Below are positions 1 to 7,700 of a DNA stretch of 64,000 nucleotides, piece after piece. The stretch covers positions 1 through 64,000 of the forward strand of contig JAEELJ010000013.1 of the NCBI GenBank assembly GCA_016288855.1, read 5' to 3'. Positions within the stretch are counted from its first letter, which is position 1, and each line of letters begins with the position of its first letter. The notes beneath the pieces were generated by a model. The model searched no databases. It was not told the origin of the DNA and was given only the letters and a program-made list of their open reading frames with translations. The position numbers and the translations under genes are program-made. This stretch comes from Acholeplasmatales bacterium. Lineage in GTDB: Bacteria > Bacillota_I > Bacilli_A > Acholeplasmatales > Anaeroplasmataceae.

Positions 1-1
1 A

Positions 2-334
2 ACAGACTTCTATGGTGTTGGCAAAAAGATATATTTTAAATTTGAAGACAGTATTATTAATCACGATAATATAGAAAGTATTTTAGATAAAATAAGTGAT
101 GGTGTAAATACGTCAGATTTTACAAAATATAAATCTGTAATTGTTATAGGTAAATCTGATGAATTATTCAAATCTAAAGAATTACTTTATTTTGATAATA
201 AGAATTGTTTTGTTGTGTTTTACTTAATAAATGAGAAAAATAATACAATTTATTATAATGATTCTTGGATTTTTGCTTTAGGACTAAATTATAGAAAATA
301 CATAAAGAAACTCAACAAAGTTATCAAATTATAA
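2..334 (+). CDS. hypothetical protein, 3' end only
   Basis: The window opens inside this reading frame, which runs without a stop from base 2 to a TAA at 332-334 (110 codons). The visible part is rich in Lys, Asn, Ile, Phe and Tyr, has no hydrophobic stretch long enough for a membrane helix and no motif I recognise. Its frame is the same as that of the first part of the decayed HD-GYP frame downstream, separated by stops at 332-334 and 380-382, so it could be the ruined front end of that protein, but there is no positive evidence for this. Function unknown. Confidence 0.55.
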   Translation, partial: TDFYGVGKKIYFKFEDSIINHDNIESILDKISDGVNTSDFTKYKSVIVIGKSDELFKSKELLYFDNKNCFVVFYLINEKNNTIYYNDSWIFALGLNYRKYIKKLNKVIKL

Positions 335-382
335 AAAAGTTTGATTTATTAATATGTTAGGTAGATATAATGTGTCTTTTAG

Positions 383-806
383 ACAGGATTTAGGCAACTT
401 TATCAGCATTATATCTATGCCGTTATAGTCTCTATAACGATATTAGAAGTTAGAATCTTATGATTTTAATCATGAGAGGTTCAAAAAGGATCATGCGTAT
501 GGTACATATTTGATACTAAGTCAAATAGAAGGCTTAGAAGATATATGCAAGTGGTCATCTAGACACCATGAAAAAATAAATGGTACAGGATATCCATTTA
601 ATCTTAAAGCACATGAATTATCATTTGAGGATCGTCTTTTAGCAGTAATAGATATATTCCAAGCTTTAATTGAAAAAAGAAGTTATAAGAGGGAATTTAG
701 ATTATATGATACATTTGCAATATTAAGGCAAATGGCTACTGATAATTTATTAGATTATAATATTGTAAATGATGTTATAAAGGTATTTAATAATAACATG
801 AACTAG
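383..806 (+). pseudogene. HD-GYP domain phosphodiesterase remnant (frameshifted)
   Basis: Two overlapping frames carry successive parts of an HD-GYP (cyclic-di-GMP phosphodiesterase) domain. The frame opening at 383 contains HYIYAV where intact HD-GYP proteins have HDIGKI, so the metal-binding Asp and the Lys are lost. It must shift near 446-452 into the frame that runs to 806, which carries ERFKKDHAYG, then HHEKINGTGYP (the GYP signature) and a degraded tail with DIFQAL. No in-frame ATG precedes the GYP part; the only candidate start is TTG at 510 without a ribosome binding site. The intact relative at 56597 gives the template. This is a non-catalytic relic. Confidence 0.7.
421..439. repeat. 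perfect 8-bp inverted repeat
   Basis: CGTTATAG, three bases, then CTATAACG, inside the HD-GYP relic. It can form a hairpin but is not followed by a T run, so it is not an intrinsic terminator. It may be chance in AT-rich decaying DNA. Confidence 0.4.
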
Positions 807-851
807 ATTAATTTTAAAAATAATAATTTTATTTTAATACCACTAATAATT

Positions 852-862
852 TGTGATATAAT
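852..862 (+). promoter_or_regulatory. extended -10 promoter element of kduI
   Basis: TGTGATATAAT: a consensus -10 hexamer at 857-862 preceded by a TG one base upstream. No good -35 hexamer is visible, as is common for extended -10 promoters. The expected start is about base 869, 28 bases before the kduI ATG. Confidence 0.6.
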
Positions 863-896
863 AGGTATAGAAATTTTATTGGAGGAAATTATAAAT

Positions 897-1775
897 ATGA
901 AATTAGATGTTAGATATGCAAATCATCCAGATGATTCTAAGAATTATGATACAAAATTATTAAGACATCATTACCTAATTGAAAAGGTATTTGAAGCTGA
1001 TGATATTTTATTAACATATTCTCATCAGGATAGAATTATTGCTGGTGGTATTATGCCAGTTACAAAGGCTTTAAAGCTTGAAGGTTCTTCTGAAATGAGA
1101 GCAAAATACTTCTTAGAAAGAAGAGAATTAGGATTCATCAACATTGGTGGAGATGGCTCTGTTACATTAGATGGTAAGACTTATGATATTATGCATAAGG
1201 ATGGTATGTATGTTGGTTTAGGTGTTAAGGAAATTGAATTTAGATCAAATGATCCAAAGAACCCTGCAAAGTTCTATATGACATCATCTCCTGCACACAA
1301 GACTTATCCAACAGTATATATTGCATATACAAAGGAAAATTTAGCAAAGTTCAAGGGCGATATTAAGGCTGTTGAATGTGTTCACCAAGAATTAGGTGAT
1401 GTTGAACATATGAATAAGAGAACAATTAATAAGTATATCAATACTGCAATCATTGACTCTTGTCAGTTAGCAATGGGTATGACTGCACTTGATAGAGGTT
1501 CTTGCTGGAATACAATGCCTTGTCATACACATGAAAGAAGAATGGAAGTTTATTTCTATTTTGATTTCCCAGAAACAGATAGAGTATTCCATTTAATGGG
1601 AAAGCCAGATGAAACTCGTCATATCGTTATGGCTCCTGAACAGGCTGTTATTTCACCAGCATGGTCAATTCATGCAGCATCTGCAACAATGAATTATACA
1701 TTCATTTGGGGTATGTGTGGTGAAAACCAGGATTATGATGATATGGATCATATCCAAACAAAGGATTTAAAATAA
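897..1775 (+). CDS. kduI: 5-dehydro-4-deoxy-D-glucuronate isomerase (KduI)
   Basis: Cytoplasmic isomerase of pectin and uronate breakdown; it converts 5-keto-4-deoxyuronate to 2,5-diketo-3-deoxygluconate. The 292-residue protein matches KduI along its whole length (E. coli KduI is 278). Blocks such as FLERRELG.INIGG, CHTHERRMEVYFYF and SWSIH/AWSIH are plain, and the zinc ligands correspond to His210, His212, Glu217 and His259. ATG 897 was chosen because GGAGG lies at 881-885; the longer TTG-started frame would overlap this site. The gene stands alone with its own promoter and terminator; no kduD, lyase or uronate transporter is in the window. Confidence 0.95.
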   Translation: MKLDVRYANHPDDSKNYDTKLLRHHYLIEKVFEADDILLTYSHQDRIIAGGIMPVTKALKLEGSSEMRAKYFLERRELGFINIGGDGSVTLDGKTYDIMHKDGMYVGLGVKEIEFRSNDPKNPAKFYMTSSPAHKTYPTVYIAYTKENLAKFKGDIKAVECVHQELGDVEHMNKRTINKYINTAIIDSCQLAMGMTALDRGSCWNTMPCHTHERRMEVYFYFDFPETDRVFHLMGKPDETRHIVMAPEQAVISPAWSIHAASATMNYTFIWGMCGENQDYDDMDHIQTKDLK

Positions 1776-1787
1776 TTTTATGATTTT

Positions 1788-1818
1788 AAAGGCTATGATT
1801 ATTTTCATAGCCTTTTTT
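1788..1818 (+). terminator. intrinsic terminator after kduI
   Basis: AAGGCTATGA, a six-base loop, then TCATAGCCTT followed by a T run. Confidence 0.85.
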
Positions 1819-1872
1819 CCTTGCTAACAAATAGTAATTATTATAAAATATTTATAATAATTGAGGTGTATT

Positions 1873-2436
1873 ATGAAATTATTAGAAATTGAAAAGAAAT
1901 ATGAAGGTAAATTCCTTACATATTATATTGCTAAATATGAGAATGCAGTAGGTGGAATAAAACTATATGAGTTTGTTTCAAGAGATAAGAATTTAACAAT
2001 AGAAACTTTTTGTCATCATGAGCCTCAAGGCGTTGGAATGGTATGTGTAAGTGTAGATAGAACTAAAATTCTTATTCAAGAAGAATTTAGAATGGCTACT
2101 AATGAATGGGTTTATAATTTTCCTGCAGGTTTAATTGATGAAGGTGAAGATGCATTCACTGCTTGTAAAAGAGAATTAAAAGAAGAAACAGGCGTTGATG
2201 TAGTTGAGCTTATTGCAATGCTTCCTCCTTCATATGCGTCTCAAGGAACAAGTGATGAAGAAATGGTAATTTGTTATGTCACTTGTGAAGGTGAAATTAG
2301 ACCTAGTGATAATCCTATGGAAGAAATTAGAGCTAACTGGTTTACTAAGGATGAAGTAAAGAAATTATTAGAAGATAAGGCATTAATGTCTGTTAGAACT
2401 CAAATGTTTTGTTATCAATGGATAAATGAAAAGTAA
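1873..2436 (+). CDS. NUDIX hydrolase, ADP-ribose pyrophosphatase-like
   Basis: A 187-residue NUDIX protein. The NUDIX box G-x5-E-x7-REUxEExGU is complete (GLIDEGEDAF... through RELKEETG), so the metal-dependent cleavage of a nucleoside diphosphate linked to another moiety is expected. The N-terminal beta-rich part (about residues 1-60) and total length resemble ADP-ribose pyrophosphatases (NudF type); the exact substrate is inference. ATG 1873 is preceded by GAGGTG at 1863-1868. It is a single gene converging on the aldolase gene across a shared terminator. Confidence 0.85.
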   Translation: MKLLEIEKKYEGKFLTYYIAKYENAVGGIKLYEFVSRDKNLTIETFCHHEPQGVGMVCVSVDRTKILIQEEFRMATNEWVYNFPAGLIDEGEDAFTACKRELKEETGVDVVELIAMLPPSYASQGTSDEEMVICYVTCEGEIRPSDNPMEEIRANWFTKDEVKKLLEDKALMSVRTQMFCYQWINEK

Positions 2437-2478
2437 AAAAATACCTTAGGCAAGAAAAAATCCTAAGGTAATTTTTTT
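2437..2478. terminator. bidirectional terminator, NUDIX gene / aldolase gene
   Basis: TACCTTAGG (2442-2450) pairs with CCTAAGGTA (2462-2470), flanked by an A run on the left and a T run on the right, so it can serve both converging genes. Confidence 0.8.
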
Positions 2479-2487
2479 GAAATTTGA

Positions 2488-3423
2488 TTAAGCTCTATTA
2501 GAAGAACCTAATACATTACGAATCTTATGTTGTACAGATTTAGTGATATTATCTCTTGCAACACCTAATGGCTTTCTTGGGTCGAAGCAAGAATTATTGT
2601 CTAGTATATATTTTCTCATTGAAGCATAAGATGCTAAACGGATATCTGAGTCAATATTTATCTTACATACAGCCATCTTAGCGGCTTTAGAAAGTAATTC
2701 TTCAGGAACACCAATTGCGTCCTTCATTTCTCCGCCAGATTCCTTAAACATAGATACATATTCCTGTAAAACAGAAGATGCACCATGTAATACGATTGGG
2801 AAACCAGGTAATCTCTTTGAAACTTCTTCTAGAATATCAAATCTAAGCATTGGCTTTGTGCCTGGCTTGAATTTAAATGCACCATGAGAAGTACCGATTG
2901 CGATTGCAAGTGAATCAACACCTGTTCTCTTAACAAAATCTTCAACCATATTTGGATCTGTGTATGAAGAATGTTCAACACTCACTTCATCTTCAACACC
3001 AGCTAAAGTTCCAAGTTCACCTTCAACTGTAACATATGGAACATGATTATGAGCATATTCACATACTCTTCTTGTTAATTCAACATTTTCTTCGTATGGA
3101 AGAGAAGAACCATCAATCATAACTGATGTGAAACCAGAATCAATACAATCTTTACATGTTTCAAATGAGTCACCGTGATCTAGGTGTAGGGCAATAGGTA
3201 AACCAGAATCTAAAACTGCAGCTTCAACCATTGCTTTTAAATAAAGAGGATTAGCATAATTTCTTGCACCTCTTGAAACTTGAAGAATAATTGGAGAACG
3301 TTCTAATTTAGCTGCTTCAACAATACCTTGGATTGTTTCCATGTTGCAAATGTTGAATGCACCTACAGCGTAGCCTTCATCATAGGCCTTTTTTAACATG
3401 TCTAATTCATTTACTAGTGGCAT
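2488..3423 (-). CDS. fba: fructose-bisphosphate aldolase, class II
   Basis: Zinc-dependent aldolase (311 residues) that splits fructose 1,6-bisphosphate into DHAP and glyceraldehyde 3-phosphate in glycolysis, and the reverse. Family hallmarks are HLDHGDSF (Asp82 and zinc ligand His83), the glutamate block TVEGELG, GTSHGAFKFKPG and IVLHGASS, each giving metal or phosphate contacts. Length is usual for the clostridial/bacilli class II enzymes; a tagatose-bisphosphate aldolase is possible but less likely. The start at 3423 has an AGGTCAGG-like site in front; the longer frame to 3468 adds 15 residues absent from the family. Monocistronic, divergent from the GGDEF gene at 3615. Confidence 0.92.
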   Translation of the reverse strand: MPLVNELDMLKKAYDEGYAVGAFNICNMETIQGIVEAAKLERSPIILQVSRGARNYANPLYLKAMVEAAVLDSGLPIALHLDHGDSFETCKDCIDSGFTSVMIDGSSLPYEENVELTRRVCEYAHNHVPYVTVEGELGTLAGVEDEVSVEHSSYTDPNMVEDFVKRTGVDSLAIAIGTSHGAFKFKPGTKPMLRFDILEEVSKRLPGFPIVLHGASSVLQEYVSMFKESGGEMKDAIGVPEELLSKAAKMAVCKINIDSDIRLASYASMRKYILDNNSCFDPRKPLGVARDNITKSVQHKIRNVLGSSNRA

Positions 3424-3500
3424 AATAATACCTGACCTTTCTATAATTGCTAAATCATTATATATCAAAAGTTTGAAAATATAAAGAACAATTTTTAATA

Positions 3501-3521
3501 ATTATTAATGTAATTAATAAT
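3501..3521. repeat. perfect 9-bp inverted repeat between divergent genes
   Basis: ATTATTAAT, GTA, ATTAATAAT. It lies between the aldolase start (3423) and the promoter of the GGDEF gene (3564-3592), a position fit for an operator, but the all-AT composition makes chance plausible. Confidence 0.35.
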
Positions 3522-3563
3522 GTTAAATGTTATAATATAAAAAAGAGATTAATTTGTAAAAAC

Positions 3564-3592
3564 TTGATACTTTTATATAAATTTAGTATAAT
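3564..3592 (+). promoter_or_regulatory. sigma-A type promoter for GGDEF gene
   Basis: TTGATA (3564-3569), a 17-base spacer, and TATAAT (3587-3592). Expected start near 3599, giving a leader of about 16 bases before ATG 3615. Confidence 0.75.
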
Positions 3593-3614
3593 TTAAAAAA
3601 AAGTGGTGATGCTT

Positions 3615-4658
3615 ATGGAAAAAGAATTCCTAAAAAGATTTGAAAAGAACAAGGATGAGTTGACTGGTCTTTATAGAAGAGATGCAATATCATCATATAT
3701 GGATAAATTAATTAGAGACGAAACTCCTTTTTCTTTTGTAATTGTAGATATTGATAATTTTAAAATAATTAATGATTCATATGGCCATGCTGTAGGGGAT
3801 GAAGCATTAAGGCTTGTTGCGCAGTCATTAAAGAAAGCTGTTCAAGATAGTGGGGTAGTAGGTAGATTCGGTGGAGACGAATTTGTTTTTGTGTTCCCTA
3901 ATATTGTTGAATATGACGATATATGGCATGTTTTATTAAACCTTTTACAGTCTGCATATGATATTAAAATACCTGATACAGATGTTTCAATTACATATAC
4001 AGCAGGTTGCTCAAGATATCCTTTAGATACAACAAATATTGATGTAATATTTAATTTAGCAGATAAGGCCTTATATAGAGGTAAAGTAAAAGGAAGAAAT
4101 TGCTTTATCATTTATCTTGCTGAAAAGCATGGAAATATCAATTTACAAACAATAAGAGAAAAGGTTTATGACCCAATTATCTTACATTCAAAAATATTTA
4201 ATATGCTAACAAATGATGATGATACATCTAATAATATTAAAAATGTATTAGATTTTATTGGTGCATACCTTTTAATTGATCATATATGTATGCAAGAGAA
4301 TGGTAGATTATATTTAGATTATTTCCAACCTATTTCTAAGAAAAGAGATTATGAACCATATGCAGAAGAAGCTATAACAGAATTATTTAACAATTGTTCT
4401 GTTTTCTATGAGAATGCCACATTATCATCAAGAGAAAAATTAAAAATCATTGATGAATTAAAAAAGCAAAACATTTATGCATGTTGTTTAGTTGAAATAA
4501 AATGTTATGGTAAATCATTTGGTTTCCTAAGATGTGATATGACAAGTGTTAATACAGGTCGTGTTTGGCAAAATGATGATTTAGTATTAATTGAGACTGT
4601 TGCAAACCAGATTGGATTAGCTTTATATATCGATGGATTAAGAAAGTTAATAGATTAA
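3615..4658 (+). CDS. GGDEF diguanylate cyclase with C-terminal GAF-like domain
   Basis: A 347-residue soluble protein predicted to make cyclic-di-GMP from two GTP. The GGDEF domain (about residues 15-170) has the intact signature RFGGDEF (GGDEF at 86-90) and the substrate block DIDNFKIINDSYGHAVGD. The four residues five positions upstream are QDSG, not RxxD, so the product-inhibition site is absent. Residues about 180-347 look like a GAF sensor domain, ending ETVANQIGLAL. Here the sensor follows the catalytic domain, the reverse of the common order. ATG 3615 is chosen because GGTGAT (3605-3610) precedes it and the promoter leaves no room for much earlier starts. A paralog with the same layout lies at 22736-23815. 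Confidence 0.85.
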   Translation: MEKEFLKRFEKNKDELTGLYRRDAISSYMDKLIRDETPFSFVIVDIDNFKIINDSYGHAVGDEALRLVAQSLKKAVQDSGVVGRFGGDEFVFVFPNIVEYDDIWHVLLNLLQSAYDIKIPDTDVSITYTAGCSRYPLDTTNIDVIFNLADKALYRGKVKGRNCFIIYLAEKHGNINLQTIREKVYDPIILHSKIFNMLTNDDDTSNNIKNVLDFIGAYLLIDHICMQENGRLYLDYFQPISKKRDYEPYAEEAITELFNNCSVFYENATLSSREKLKIIDELKKQNIYACCLVEIKCYGKSFGFLRCDMTSVNTGRVWQNDDLVLIETVANQIGLALYIDGLRKLID

Positions 4659-4665
4659 TATGATT

Positions 4666-4698
4666 AAGCTTTTAAGAGTTATTCTTAGAAGCTTTTTT
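4666..4698 (+). terminator. intrinsic terminator
   Basis: AAGCTTTTAAGA pairs with TCTTAGAAGCTT (one T-G wobble), loop GTTAT, then a T run. Confidence 0.8.
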
Positions 4699-4808
4699 AA
4701 TTTTAATAATATAATTCAAATATATCCCTCCTTTTTTACTATAATATATTTAATTTTATAATTAAATATTATAACAATTTGGTATAATATATTTTGGATG
4801 GTGGTACT

Positions 4809-5558
4809 ATGCTTGAATATTTATTTGGTGGACTTACAACAATAGGTATAGTCGCACAAATATTATCACTTGTTGGTAATATATTATTTACAGGTTCAAG
4901 CTTCTTTAAAAACAAAAAACTTATATTGATATTACAAAGTATCAATCATGTTTTATCTAGTATTGCAGAAATAATTCAAAAACTATATTCAGGTGTTGTT
5001 CAAGAGGCTACATCATTAACAAGAAATATAATTTTGATGTTTGTTAAAGAAGAAAAGAAGATTTTAAAGTTAATAATTATAATTGTTATTACTACACTTG
5101 CGGTAGTAATAGGTGTAATAGTTAATATATTAGGCTCAGGAAATAAATGGCAAGGATATTTGCCTATTAGCGCAACTATAATTTATACAATATTTTTAAT
5201 ATTAGCATTTACAATTAAAGTTGGACCTTTACAAAGTGAAATGCTATTAAAGCTTGGTTTATTCTTATCTTCAATTTGTTGGGCAGTATATGGTGTTGCA
5301 GATGAAGGAAAGCTTTATGCAATAACAGTATTTAATGGTATAACTATAATTTCATGCTTTATCTCATTTATGAGAATTTCAAAAATTCATTATAGAATAA
5401 GAAAGCATGAATTAACATATACTGAAGCAAATGAAATTGAGATTCAAAAGGAAAATGAAAAAAGAGAAAAGATAAAAGAAAAATATCGTAAGAGAAAAGC
5501 TAAAAAAATGAATATTAATAAACAAGATAATCAAGAAATTATCAAAAAAATAGAATAA
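4809..5558 (+). CDS. YgjV-like integral membrane protein
   Basis: A 249-residue membrane protein with about six hydrophobic segments between residues 5 and 195 and a highly charged Lys/Glu/Arg tail of about 45 residues that should be cytoplasmic. The N-terminal block (LSLVGNILFTGSSFF... then a short helix and an Asn/Arg pair at TRNIIL) resembles the YgjV (Imp-YgjV) family, whose function is unknown. ATG 4809 follows GGATGGTGG at 4797-4804; a consensus TATAAT lies at 4783-4788. Single gene between two terminators. The family assignment is by pattern only. Confidence 0.6.
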   Translation: MLEYLFGGLTTIGIVAQILSLVGNILFTGSSFFKNKKLILILQSINHVLSSIAEIIQKLYSGVVQEATSLTRNIILMFVKEEKKILKLIIIIVITTLAVVIGVIVNILGSGNKWQGYLPISATIIYTIFLILAFTIKVGPLQSEMLLKLGLFLSSICWAVYGVADEGKLYAITVFNGITIISCFISFMRISKIHYRIRKHELTYTEANEIEIQKENEKREKIKEKYRKRKAKKMNINKQDNQEIIKKIE

Positions 5559-5573
5559 TTAGTATTAAAAATT

Positions 5574-5602
5574 GGATTTCTTCTAAAGAAATCCTTTTTT
5601 TT
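5574..5602 (+). terminator. intrinsic terminator
   Basis: GGATTTCTT, loop CTA, AAGAAATCC, then eight T. Confidence 0.88.
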
Positions 5603-5609
5603 AGATTAA

Positions 5610-5639
5610 AATTGAAATTTTAACTATTAATTTTCAATT
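5610..5639. repeat. inverted repeat upstream of DAHP synthase gene
   Basis: AATTGAAA (5610-5617) and TTTCAATT (5632-5639) with a 14-base spacer, just upstream of a TATAAT at 5648-5653. The position would suit an operator; no regulator can be named. Confidence 0.35.
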
Positions 5640-5680
5640 AAATAATTTATAATATTGTACAATGAGAGGTATTTATAGTT

Positions 5681-6748
5681 ATGAAAGTTAGAGATGAATT
5701 TAGTAAAAATATGGTGTCAACTCAGGAACTTCCTACTCCTGAAGAAATCAGAAAAATGTATCCATTATCTGATGAATTAAAAGCCATTAAAGAAAATAAT
5801 GATAAAGAAATAAGAGATATTTTTACAGGTAAGAGTGATAAGTTTATTCTTATCATTGGACCATGTAGCGCAGATAGAGAAGATGCAGTATTAGATTATA
5901 TTAAAAGACTAAAGAAAGTAGCTTTAGAAGTTAATGATGTAATTACTATTATCCCAAGAGTTTATACTGGTAAGCCAAGAACAACAGGTGCTGGATATAA
6001 GGGATTAGTTCACCAACCAGATCCAACTGGTCAACCTGATATGCTAAAAGGAATTATTGCAGTAAGAAAGCTACATATGGATGTTTTAAAGGAAACTGGT
6101 TTTTCTGGTGCTGATGAAATGTTATATGCAGAAAATTATGCATATGTTTCAGATTTACTATCATATATTGCAGTAGGTGCAAGATCTGTTGAAGATCAAT
6201 CTCATAGATTACTTGCATCAGGTATGGATGTACCTGTTGGTATGAAAAATCCAACATCAGGTGACCTATCAGTTTTAATGAATTCTATTCAGGCTGGTCA
6301 AAGCGGAACTACATTCATTTATCGTGGATGGGAAGTTGAAACAACTGGTAATGATTTGACTCATGCAGTATTAAGAGGATATGTTGATAAGCGTGGTGTA
6401 AGTCATCCAAATTACCATTATGAGGATTTAGCTACTCTTGCAAAATTATATTTAGAAAAGGGATATAAGAATCCTGCATGTATCGTTGATTGTAACCATT
6501 CAAACTCAGGAAAGCAATATATTGAACAAATTCGTATTGCAAAAGAAGTATTACATGCAACACGCCATAACCCTGAAATATTTAAACTTGTTAAGGGCTT
6601 AATGATTGAATCTTATATTGAAGATGGCAATCAAAAGGTTGATGGTGGATGCTATGGTAAGTCAATTACTGACCCTTGCTTAGGTTGGGAAAAGACTGAA
6701 AAGTTAATTCATGATATTGCTGAATTAAGAAGAGGACATATTTCTTAA
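5681..6748 (+). CDS. 3-deoxy-7-phosphoheptulonate (DAHP) synthase, class I
   Basis: First enzyme of the shikimate pathway; condenses phosphoenolpyruvate with erythrose 4-phosphate. The 355-residue protein matches class I AroF/AroG/AroH enzymes end to end: FILIIGPCSA, PRTTGAGYKGL, the ARSVEDQSHR block, GMKNPTSGD, DCNHSNSGK and a MIESYIEDGNQ... end. The N-terminal extension that carries feedback control in the E. coli isozymes is present in length, but which aromatic amino acid inhibits it cannot be read. Start ATG 5681 follows GAGAGG. Monocistronic; no other shikimate gene is in the window. Confidence 0.93.
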   Translation: MKVRDEFSKNMVSTQELPTPEEIRKMYPLSDELKAIKENNDKEIRDIFTGKSDKFILIIGPCSADREDAVLDYIKRLKKVALEVNDVITIIPRVYTGKPRTTGAGYKGLVHQPDPTGQPDMLKGIIAVRKLHMDVLKETGFSGADEMLYAENYAYVSDLLSYIAVGARSVEDQSHRLLASGMDVPVGMKNPTSGDLSVLMNSIQAGQSGTTFIYRGWEVETTGNDLTHAVLRGYVDKRGVSHPNYHYEDLATLAKLYLEKGYKNPACIVDCNHSNSGKQYIEQIRIAKEVLHATRHNPEIFKLVKGLMIESYIEDGNQKVDGGCYGKSITDPCLGWEKTEKLIHDIAELRRGHIS

Positions 6749-6760
6749 TTAAATAGATTA

Positions 6761-6797
6761 AAAAAGACTATGAAAAATTGAATTCATAGTCTTTTTT
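6761..6797. terminator. bidirectional terminator
   Basis: AAAGACTATGAA (6763-6774) pairs with TTCATAGTCTTT (6783-6794), with an A run before and T run after; serves the DAHP synthase gene and the converging acetyltransferase gene. Confidence 0.85.
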
Positions 6798-6798
6798 G

Positions 6799-7575
6799 TT
6801 AGTTATATAATTTTTCATCTATAGGCTTTAGGTCATCAAATATATGTAAATCTTGTTCTAATAATTTACATGTAAGCTCATAGCATTTTTTTGAATCAAT
6901 AATTATAGAATTTGCATTGCCAAATTTAAAATATTTTGCAATCCCTAAATCAATCATAGGTTTTTCTAACTTTATATAATGCTCAGATAGGTGAGGATTT
7001 AAAGTAGAGTAATGCTTTTTTATATTATATTCTTTTATAATATCACCTTTTTTTGAATAGAATTTATAAGTATGAATTGTAAATCTATTAGGAACATTAT
7101 ATTTTTCTTCAATAGAATGAATAAATGTATTCTTTATTAATGAAGCCCCTAAAAATAAAATTTTAGCATCAATTGTATGAAGCATTCCAAAGCACCCATC
7201 ATAAGGGACTGGTGTCTTAGCATTATCATCATATTTTATATAAGAAGATGCATTTTTACCATATGCAACAATAGAATGAGTTGGATGAAAGCTCCTTATA
7301 AATCCACTTCTTAACGCAAGGTTAGGTAATATTCCTACACATGAATTTTCTTTTGATAAATCTAAGATATCTAAATCATTATTCATAAAGCTCCAGGTGT
7401 GCATAGGAAGCATTATTAGGCCTTCATTAAAATATTCTTTTAAGCATTCTATTAAGCCTAAACCATTTCCTTCAATTTCTCCTATGGATTTAAGTGAGGA
7501 ATGAATCATAATATTATCTGTATTTTTTAATCCTAATTCTTTTAAGGTATCATAAATCATTTTTCTTGTTAACAT
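6799..7575 (-). CDS. AAC(3)-family N-acetyltransferase (YokD-like)
   Basis: A 258-residue member of the aminoglycoside 3-N-acetyltransferase fold family (PF02522). Family blocks are clear: MIHSSLKSIG near the start, LPMHTWSF, the SFHPTHSIVAYG region, VPYDGCFGML and a LFLGASLIKNTFIHSIEE segment holding the acetyl-CoA/substrate histidine. In chromosomes of Bacillota such proteins often act on substrates other than aminoglycosides (for example sugar-amine groups), so resistance should not be assumed. The ATG at 7575 has GGTGAT eight bases in front. Single gene with the shared terminator at its 3' end. Confidence 0.8.
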   Translation of the reverse strand: MLTRKMIYDTLKELGLKNTDNIMIHSSLKSIGEIEGNGLGLIECLKEYFNEGLIMLPMHTWSFMNNDLDILDLSKENSCVGILPNLALRSGFIRSFHPTHSIVAYGKNASSYIKYDDNAKTPVPYDGCFGMLHTIDAKILFLGASLIKNTFIHSIEEKYNVPNRFTIHTYKFYSKKGDIIKEYNIKKHYSTLNPHLSEHYIKLEKPMIDLGIAKYFKFGNANSIIIDSKKCYELTCKLLEQDLHIFDDLKPIDEKLYN

Positions 7576-7650
7576 ATAATCACCAATAAAATTATAACAA
7601 AAAAATACTTTAAATAAAGTATTTAATATACTTTAAAATAATTATATTTT

Positions 7651-7661
7651 TGTGCTAAAAT
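7651..7661 (+). promoter_or_regulatory. extended -10 element upstream of C69 dipeptidase
   Basis: TGTGCTAAAAT, an extended -10 (TAAAAT at 7656-7661) of the same form as several others in the window; start expected near 7668. Confidence 0.5.
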
Positions 7662-7700
7662 ATAGTCACTATATTTTATAAAGAAAGAAGTTGATTATTT

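Noticed and set aside
6799-7575. Aminoglycoside resistance gene
   Set aside because: The protein belongs to the AAC(3) fold family, but resistance cannot be inferred from a chromosomal YokD-like member, and there is no mobile context.
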